DNA of 64,000 bases from Saccharum officinarum (Eukaryota > Streptophyta > Magnoliopsida > Poales > Poaceae): assembly GCA_020631735.1 (NCBI GenBank), contig CM036162.1:90444401-90508400 (forward strand), read 5' to 3'. Shown here piece by piece: positions 57,012 through 64,000 of this stretch (the first letter of the stretch is position 1; each line of letters opens with the position of its first letter). A program made the position numbers and the translations under genes. The notes under the pieces are model-generated. The model saw only the letters and a list, made by a program, of their open reading frames with translations, searched no databases and was not told the DNA's origin.

Positions 57012-60000
57012 TTAGGAGTGAACCGACTTGAGCCTGGGAATGTAGTTGCCTGCCACGAACAACGCCAGCACCGATAGCACAGCCGCCGCAATCAGGATGT
57101 ACTGCCGCAGCTTCCTCCTGCCCCTGTTGCGTAGGGGCGCTGGCATGGGCTGCAACCTGTTCAGTTGCTTGATTGCCGCTGCTGGTCTAGACAGCCTCTT
57201 GGGAGCCACTGCTGGTTGAGAAACCTCTACTTCCCTGGGGTTGTCTGATGCATTGCTGTCAGTATCCGCTGTAGCCAAAGCCGCGGCATGGCTGTCGCCA
57301 ATGGCGCTCGAATCTGCTGCTGGTGTTGTGCCTTTCTTTTTGTCTTTCTTTGCTTTCTTCTGCAGGTGTTTGAACAAGGTTGGAGTTAGAATTGGAAACT
57401 TGTTGCATGGATGGTCTATCGTATGATTAAGTAATGAAACTCAAATATCAAAGCAGAGGACATGTAGAACATATCATACCTTTTCCCTCTCCTCAGCTTC
57501 CTTGCGTGCTTTGAACTCGGCTCTTTCCTTGTCCTTCTCTGCTTTCCGCCTCTTCCTCTCCTCAGCCTCCTTAGCCTTAGCCTTCTGCTCCATCCTAAGC
57601 CGCTCCTTTTCAGCTGCATCCCTCTCTTCTCTTAATTCCTCCTCCTTCCGTGCCAACTCTGCCTTCCTAGCTAACTCCAATTGTTCCTCCAATAGACGAG
57701 CCTTTTCTTTTAAAGTTTGTTTCAAATCTTCTGCCTCTGACACTATAACAGAATTGTTCTCAATTTGGGCAGAGCTACCAGATGCCTTTGATTTGCCACG
57801 CTTACTGGTCTGGGGGGCTGCCAAAACAGGAAAGGAGTCCTCTTTGGCAGGGGCTGCAGCTGGAGCAGCCAATACAGGTGCTGGTATTGAAGCTAAAGTG
57901 GGCACTTCCGGGCTTGAGGCAGACAATGGATAAATGCTGCTTGGTCTTCTGCTTGGAATGACTGGAGGATCCTCATCAGGGCCAAGTCTTCGTCCATCAC
58001 GGGTCCCTAATCTCTTTAGTGTGCTGACCTTGTTTGATTCAACATACTGCTTGCGGAAGTCCTCGTTTGTGTTCCACATTTCCATAACTCTCTCAATCTA
58101 AAAGAGGAAAAAAAATATTGGCACATCACAAAATGTTGAGAAAAGACAGTGTTGTATTTTAGAACCAGTGCACAGGAGGGTTGAACTTTAATAACAATCA
58201 AATGAAAAAAAAATGTAGGAGTCTCCACAACGCTGGCAGTAATTAGGAGGGTAGGACTACAAATACAATGCTTAGATGTAGTATCGGAATACATATAATG
58301 CGCAGAAGCACTTGCAAACATTAATGGTATGAACTTGTACCATTCCTTAATTAGCAAAAAGCATATGAATATCAAACCAGCTTAATCAACAGAAACCAAA
58401 CCAGATAAAACGCTGATATAGTAATTGCATCCATATTGAAGACAGGCTGTGCGATTTACCTGACTATCACAGTGTGTTTTAAGTCCATTTGTATCTCCAT
58501 TAGCTCTGAAAGTTTCTGCTGCATTCCGAGCGTCCCTGTACTTGAAAAAGTATTCATTCTGCAATCCAAAACAAAAGCGAAGGAACTTGTTCAGCTGTTA
58601 GAAAACTAATAAGCAAACTTTAAACACTACAGATCTCATGCTTCCCTACAAGAAACTTGACTGTGTGTGAGTGATGACACTACTTTTTTGCTGGCAAGTG
58701 AAAACACCCCTGCCTCCAGGAAGCAGGAGCAGCATATCACATAGAAAATGCCCGTCATTGGTAATCAGTAATTAAATTCTGATGGCATGAGCACAGGCAC
58801 ACAACAGGTGTCATTGATGAGGACCACATCACTGATAGTGGACGACTTGATGAAACTTTAAGTGTAATGTTATTCCTAACCCCATCAGTTAGCCTTTCAT
58901 TCCATGTAACTAATCATGTATCCAATACACCATTATATCCAGTACTTTGTATTTCTGAATATTTAACCATGTGATACTGTTCAAATTTGTGAATGGTGTA
59001 AAATGAAAGAGACTGAATATTCAATAAACCACTCCCTGAACCAAAAGGACAAGAACTGCAAGTAAAGATCCCTACCTTCTTGCTGGGCTCATTTCTAAGC
59101 TCAGTCCACTCACAGTAGGCCTTTTGACGTATTTCATTAGCTGCTCGGTGTTCCTCTGTTAATTTTCTGAGAGCTGTTCTTTCATCTTCGAAAGATTTTT
59201 GAATCTTTCTTGTGTTTTCCTCTAGGGCTTTCAGGTTGGTGAATAAAACATCAGAATCCTTCTTTAACACCTAAACATTATAAAGAAAACTAGTCAATAT
59301 ATAAAGGATGGAATGGCATTAAGAGTACAATTAGACATTTCTGCTTTCAATACCTTATGCCGCTCATGAATGTGATCTTTTTGGTCAAATGCCTCATTGA
59401 TTTCAGCCTTTGAGCCCATAGTGGAGGACAGCTGCTTCCGTTGGGCTTTTAATTCATTAATCTCTTTAATTAAAAGCTTTTCTTCTTTCAAAGAAATTGT
59501 CTCATGTTGCATAGTCCTCTCTTTCTTCGCAATCTAAGACATCAAGGAAAAGAAGAAAATGAGCTAAGATTTAAAGAACAGTGCAATTAAAGTGAAGGGA
59601 GCAAAGTAGGTACAACATTGCAGAATACATACCAGCTCATCAAGTTCTTCAACTGAATTTGCTTGGTGCAATTTCCCTAATACCGAACGTACACTATTTA
59701 AATCATTCTTCTTATATCCATGGGCAGTCCTAGCTTCCCGCTCTTCTTGACGTGCTGCATCAAGCTTCTCCCTGTATTGATCACATACAGCCTGCAATAT
59801 TTTTTTCAAAAAAAATAAGAAGCATGGCATGAAGAAAAAGAAAGAAGATGGACATTTGGAGGTTTGTTTGAAAAAAATACATTTGGAAGGTTATTATTAC
59901 CTTTTGCTTTTGCCTGCGACGGTTAATCGCATCTCTTTCCTGGGTCAGTTGGTCTAAGTGAGCCTGCGCTGCCTGAATCTTATTCCAGAGATCATCACCG

Positions 60001-62927
60001 GCAAACTTTGGAACTTTAATTATGTAAATCTTCTGTGGTCCAATGACTTGCGCATGATCTCCATGCCACTCACCAGAAGCATGGTGTCCATTGTCCTTCC
60101 GTCCTGTCACTAGTGCTGCTCAAGCATTATGAAAGTGACCCCATTTAACTCCCATGTGGGTTATAATTAGCATTTAAGGAGAATAATACATTTAAATTTA
60201 AGAAAAATAAAATGGACACCCAGAAAATAATGGCTGCATACCTTCCATACATTTGGTTTCAACCACATCAGGCTCATTTCCATTTTCATAATTGATAGTG
60301 TTGCATGACTTGTCTGAGAGGCAAGGCTCCTCAGTTAGATGAGGAGGCTCATTATGGGAACCATTATTTGCAATTCTGGAGGAACACTCATCAGACATAT
60401 TAATTGGAGAGGGACCGTCATTTGCAATTCTGGAGGAACACTCATCAGACATACCAGATGCATTGCAAATTTCTGACTGATTTTCCAGTGATTTGCTATC
60501 TTTAACAATCTCACTAACAGATTCACAGCTTGGATCAAAACTGGGTTGATCATCATCAACCACAACAAGTTCATCTGCATTCAGTTTGACAGGTTCAACT
60601 TGATCAACAACAATGTTGCTAGATTTTTCTTTAGATACATTTCCTGTTGCAGAGTTTATTTCAACTTCGTCAACCACCATTGTTCCATGTTCCAAAGAAG
60701 CACTGCATATAGGTTGCTCAACAGTGGTCATAGAAATTTCTTGGGATCTGCTCTCTTCAGTTTGCACATGGTCACAGGATTCCAACACAGTAGTTGGGCT
60801 GGAATGGTTACCGCTATCATTCTCAACCAAATAAATGGACCTTGGCTCATGGTGGAAAACAGAGGCCGCAGAAGCTGCAGCTTCTTGAAATGGAACGGCG
60901 TCATCAACCTCCATCTCAAACTCTTTCTTCAGTTCTACTTTTGAAGAATTCTCAATTTCATGAGGTTGGGAGACACCTGGTGCTTCTACCTTCTCATGCT
61001 CTATAGTTTCCATAACAGATTCACAGTCCTGCTGAGGGTGTAAAGGAGCTACATTAGCCTCATCAGCAAAAGCAAGTTCTTTTACCTCTATTTCATCAAC
61101 TTCATGAGCTGTTCTTACTTCAACCATATTTTCAGCTTTCAAATCCGACTCAGCTGTGATTTCATCAACTAAATCAACTTCTACCTTGACTTTATGTTCA
61201 AGGCTTGATTCAACATAGGGATCTGATCCAGGCTTAATATGAATTGTGCCTATATAAACTCCATCCTTGGCCAATCCACCCTGCATGGTATCTTGGCTTA
61301 TATTCTCAGTTACTTCCTCTGACTCACCAACATTAACACTGGGGACAGCTTCATCTATTTTTTCCTTACCAACCGTGGAGTCATCACACAAACCCTCCTC
61401 ACCGTCCTTACCCATATCCACTTCTTCAAATTCGAGAATACCACCTGTGGCTTCACCTACTGCCTGCATGGGATTGGCTTCTTGCTCTCCAGAAGCATCA
61501 GTTGTACCTTCCACACTAGCATGCCCATCTGCGTCAACTTCCTCTCCTATGAGTTCCTCAACACTACCTGCACAGTTCCCTTCAGTTGGTTTTAACACTC
61601 CCTCCAATACTTCAGCTTCAGTTTTTGGAGCTTCCACTTCTTGCTGATCAGTTTCTTGCCCATCCGTCTCAAAGGAATGAGCCTTGGACTCAGAAGCAAC
61701 TATACAAGAATCAGCACTCAAGGCAACATAAATATGCCCATTGGTTTGTGATGCATCCGTTGCATCCTGTTCTCCACTGGCAGCATCCTCCTCCACTGAT
61801 TCTGCAACTTCAGTCAGTTTGCTCTCATTAGCATGGTTCTCAGGCTCAGTAGTAGCTTCAGATGAATCAGCTTGGGTGTTGGCACAAAGATGCCCATTTG
61901 CTATCGGCCCTTCTGCCCTACCAACACCCTGCCCCTCGACCTCCACGACACCAGCGTTGCTCTGTTCTTGTTTGCTATCCTCTCCATAAACCTCAGACTC
62001 AATGTCAGCAGAACCAGACTCAGTACAAATTAGGGCATCATCGTGCCTGCAGGACTCCACAGCAGCATCCTCTTGACTGTCAGGCTCAGTAGCAGCTACA
62101 AATGAATCAGCCTTCATGTCAGCACAAAGATGCCCATTCTCCACCAAAGCACTTGCCCCAACTGTACCGTGCTCCTGTGGCTCCAAAACATCAGTGGTAT
62201 TCTGTTCTTTGTTATCATCCCTAATAACTTCGGACTCCATGGCAGCAGAAGAAGACTTGGGAGACGATAGGGCATCATCATGGCCAGAGGGCATCACAGC
62301 AGCATCTCCATCCTGCTCTGTGCTAGCTTCCTGATGCACCACCGCTTCAGCGACATCAGCAACAGCACTTCCATCCACTGTGCCCTCCTTGCCTTCAACC
62401 TCAGAATCCACAGCGGGTGCCTCAGAATCAGCACTGGCGATGGCAGGTTCGCACCCACCCGACGCCAGAGCAGCTGCCCCACCGGCCTCTTCACCAACAG
62501 CCTCCTGCTGCGCCACTTCAGCAACACAATCGGAACTTGGCTTACCCTCAGACCCGTCGGAAGCACGATCACCCCCGTCCGCCGACGAAGCACCGACTGC
62601 CGCACCCGTAGCACCCACTTCCCCTTCTTCGGCGGCCCCGTGATCTCCGCCCACGGCCGCGTCCGGAGCTGCATTGGAGCCGGGCGCGTCGTCCTCCTCA
62701 GACGGCGAGTCCTCGTCGGGCGCCTTGCCCAGATCTGAGCCACGGTCCGAGTGCCCGTCGGAGTCGCCGCCGTTGACGATCACGAACGGCCCGCCGACGT
62801 CCTCCTCGCCCTCGCGCTCCCCGACCGCCTTCTCCTCCGGAGACGCGGCCGCCACCACCTTCTCCGGCGCGAATTCCGCCTTGGGCGCCTCGCCGGCGCC
62901 GTTGCACGCCGTCCCCTCCGCCGTCAT
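57012..62927 (-). CDS. Proton pump-interactor family protein with long acidic N-terminal extension (1,499 aa)
   Basis: Nine coding exons on the minus strand: 62927-60242, 60115-59901, 59791-59633, 59533-59354, 59270-59076, 58558-58460, 58097-57480, 57359-57012; with the 5' UTR exon this makes nine exons in all, eight coding. All borders are GT-AG and phases agree, giving 4,500 bases. Residues 1-895 are acidic and low in order (MTAEGTACNGAGEAPKAEF at the start). The PPI core starts near 924 (KIYIIKVPKF, DDLWNKIQAAQAHLDQLTQE) and continues as coiled coil (EELDEL, LLIKEINELKAQRKQLSSTM, EWTELRNEPSKKNEYFFKYR). Residues ~1290-1400 are KEKE-rich. A C-terminal anchor (YILIAAAVLSVLALFVAG, ~1471-1491) predicts an ER tail-anchored protein. 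Arabidopsis PPI1 binds and stimulates the plasma membrane H+-ATPase; it lacks such a long N-terminus. Start ATG 62927 follows the 5' UTR intron acceptor. Confidence 0.92.
60367..60456 (-). repeat. 54-bp in-frame duplication in the interactor gene
   Basis: The plus-strand sequence TTTGCAATTCTGGAGGAACA starts at 60367 and again at 60421. In the protein it gives NMSDECSSRIAN twice, 18 residues apart. The length is a multiple of three, so the frame is kept. Confidence 0.9.
61700..62150 (-). repeat. Degenerate protein repeats in the acidic N-terminus
   Basis: Three degenerate copies of a motif of the form NGHLCAxxxADS (NGHLCADMKADS, NGHLCANTQADS, NGHIYVALSADS) lie near 62,130, 61,890 and 61,725, each followed by an acidic stretch with ATEP or SES. 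This suggests the long N-terminus grew by internal duplication. Confidence 0.6.
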
Positions 62928-62957
62928 TGCCGCTCCCCCGCGGATCGCGCCCCGATC

Positions 62958-63121
62958 CTGCACACCACAGCAGCAAAAACACATCCTTTGTCAGACGCCA
63001 GAGCCATACACCCCACAACACAGATCGCAGATCAGAGATGACCCCGGATTAACCACTCCCAAGGCTCCCACGACACAAAACCCAAAGCTCGCAGAGATCG
63101 AGAGGTGTGAGAAGCACTTAC
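62958..63121 (-). other. 5' UTR intron of the interactor gene
   Basis: Donor GGCT/GTAAGTGC (GT at 63121-63120) and acceptor GGTGTGCAG (ending at 62958) bound a 164-base intron. The acceptor is 30 bases before the start codon. Confidence 0.8.
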
Positions 63122-63340
63122 AGCCGACGGCAACGGCGAGGCGGGTCCGGGAGGCTCCTCCTGCCCTCGGCCACCTCCGCGCCGAGGCGAAGAAGCGATC
63201 TGGGCGCCGAGGCGAAGAAGCGATCGACGAGGGAGGTGGGGCGAGGCGAGAGACGGATCTGTCTCTACCTGGCCGTCGCGTGTGTCTTCGAGTTGTTGTT
63301 GTGTGCGCTTTCGGGACGAGAGGTTTTCGAGGACGCGATT
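63122..63340 (-). other. 5' UTR exon of the interactor gene
   Basis: GC-rich, without an ATG on the minus strand. It contains a 25-bp-period tandem duplication (GCCGAGGCGAAGAAGCGATC at 63181-63200 and 63206-63225). The 5' limit is set by the expected distance from the TATA box. Confidence 0.6.
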
Positions 63341-63366
63341 TGGCTTAACACACAGTTGGGATCTGG

Positions 63367-63373
63367 ATTTATA
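63367..63373 (-). promoter_or_regulatory. TATA box of the interactor gene
   Basis: On the minus strand TATAAAT in CCGTATAAATCC, about 250 bases upstream of the first donor and followed by a GC-rich leader. Transcription start expected near 63,340. Confidence 0.6.
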
Positions 63374-63573
63374 CGGACTACGATAAGCTTGCCGTCGAAT
63401 TCCGCATCACAAGACGCGGGCGGCTAGCGGCTTGCTACTCCTACTGTCACTGCTAGGCTCTGACATCGTAGCGACCACGGACACGGAGACGGAGCTTGGG
63501 TCCGGGGTCCGGGCCGCGGCCGAACAGTGGTTTGGATACGGGCATACGGCACAGCACGAGCCGCACCACCGAC

Positions 63574-63691
63574 AGGCTCGAGACGGACGGCCGGCGTCTC
63601 CTGCTGGCTGCTGCGTCAGGGCTCGTGTGACGTGGTCGTCGTCGTCGTCGTCGTCGTCAGATTTTTGGAAGGCTCGAGACGGACGGCCGGC
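63574..63691. repeat. 22-bp direct repeat and (GTC)8 microsatellite
   Basis: AGGCTCGAGACGGACGGCCG plus GC occurs at 63574-63595 and 63670-63691. Between them (GTC)8 lies at 63635-63658. All are in the upstream region of the interactor gene. Confidence 0.85.
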
Positions 63692-63936
63692 TGTGTTTAG
63701 TTCCACAAAAAAAAAACACTATGCAAACAAAAAAAAGATTTCTCGTCACATCAAACTTGTGATATATGCATGGAATACTAAATATAGATAAAATTAAAAA
63801 CTAATTATACAGCTTGGTTGTACTTTACGAGACGAACGTTTTAAACATAATTAGTCAACGATTGAACACTATTTACTAAATAAAGCCAAAACATATTATA
63901 GTACATTTTTTCCCTCTTTTTAGGGAACTAAACACA
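63692..63936. mobile_element. MITE upstream of the interactor gene (about 245 bp)
   Basis: Inverted ends TGTGTTTAGTTCC (63692-63704) and GGAACTAAACACA (63924-63936) enclose AT-rich sequence with AAAAACTAATTATACAG and ACGAGACGAACGTTTT. It belongs to the same broad TTTAGTT-ended class as the MITE at 41,324. No target duplication is evident. Confidence 0.7.
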
Positions 63937-63979
63937 CCCTACGCATACGCAGGCCATGGGAAGTTGGGATACCATACAA

Positions 63980-64000
63980 GGCCTTGTTTAGATGCACTCT
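63980..64000 (+). mobile_element. Start of another MITE, cut by the window edge
   Basis: GGCCTTGTTTAGATGCA resembles the left end of Tourist-like MITEs. Only 21 bases are visible. Confidence 0.35.

Noticed and set aside
60546..62743. Numerous plus-strand and other-frame openings over the interactor gene
   Set aside because: Shadows of the acidic minus-strand coding exon.

Overview
The window is plant nuclear DNA, almost certainly from a grass of the sorghum/maize/sugarcane type. Evidence: a multi-exon proton pump-interactor gene with plant introns, grass-type MITEs, CACTA and hAT elements, Ty1/copia and Ty3/gypsy elements with plant-type domains, a plant mobile domain (PMD) gene and a MULE transposase. 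The species cannot be fixed from the sequence. There is one intact-looking host gene; nearly all the rest is nested transposons.

Layout. 1-793: end of a Gypsy LTR. 1-6.4 kb: transposon-associated genes (two convergent GRF-like zinc-binding genes and most of a PMD gene on the minus strand). 6,393-22,520: a complete 16.1-kb Ty3/gypsy element with 4.8-kb LTRs, a chromodomain integrase and a GTGTG target duplication. It split the PMD gene just inside an intron. The PMD gene resumes at 22,529-22,745, followed on the same strand by a decayed MULE transposase that runs into a 100-N gap. 24-28.4 kb: hAT-like GC-rich end, a 15-bp duplication around a poly(T) footprint, GC-rich unknown sequence and a ~100-bp tandem array. 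28.8-37.0 kb: a 5'-truncated Copia element whose 3' LTR holds a 2.7-kb solo Gypsy LTR. 37-48.5 kb: LINE fragments, a hAT MITE, a CACTA end, Tourist-like MITEs, a Copia LTR remnant and copies of an unidentified local repeat. 48.5-51.7 kb: another copy of that repeat, split by a 1.6-kb CACTA element. 51.7-56.1 kb: intron-like sequence ending in a Helitron 3' terminus. 57.0-63.4 kb: the host proton pump-interactor gene (minus strand, 9 coding exons, 1,499 aa).

The most striking signal is in the Gypsy element. Between its primer-binding site and gag lies a separate ORF (12,017-12,631) whose protein begins with a near copy of the histone H3 tail: 18 of the first 21 residues after Met match, keeping R2, T3, K4, R8, K9 and S10. 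A coiled coil and a very acidic tail follow. It has no histone fold. Its ATG sits exactly on a 3' splice-site-like sequence, and so does the gag ATG; one good upstream donor (11,861/11,862) could serve both. The same element encodes a chromodomain. A retrotransposon encoding both a free H3-tail mimic and a chromatin-reader domain would be a self-contained chromatin-interaction system. This is inferred from sequence only and is testable.

This copy of the element is young (LTRs nearly identical by eye) but its pol is broken by one frameshift and two nonsense codons, and its protease active site is altered. The mimic ORF and gag remain open.
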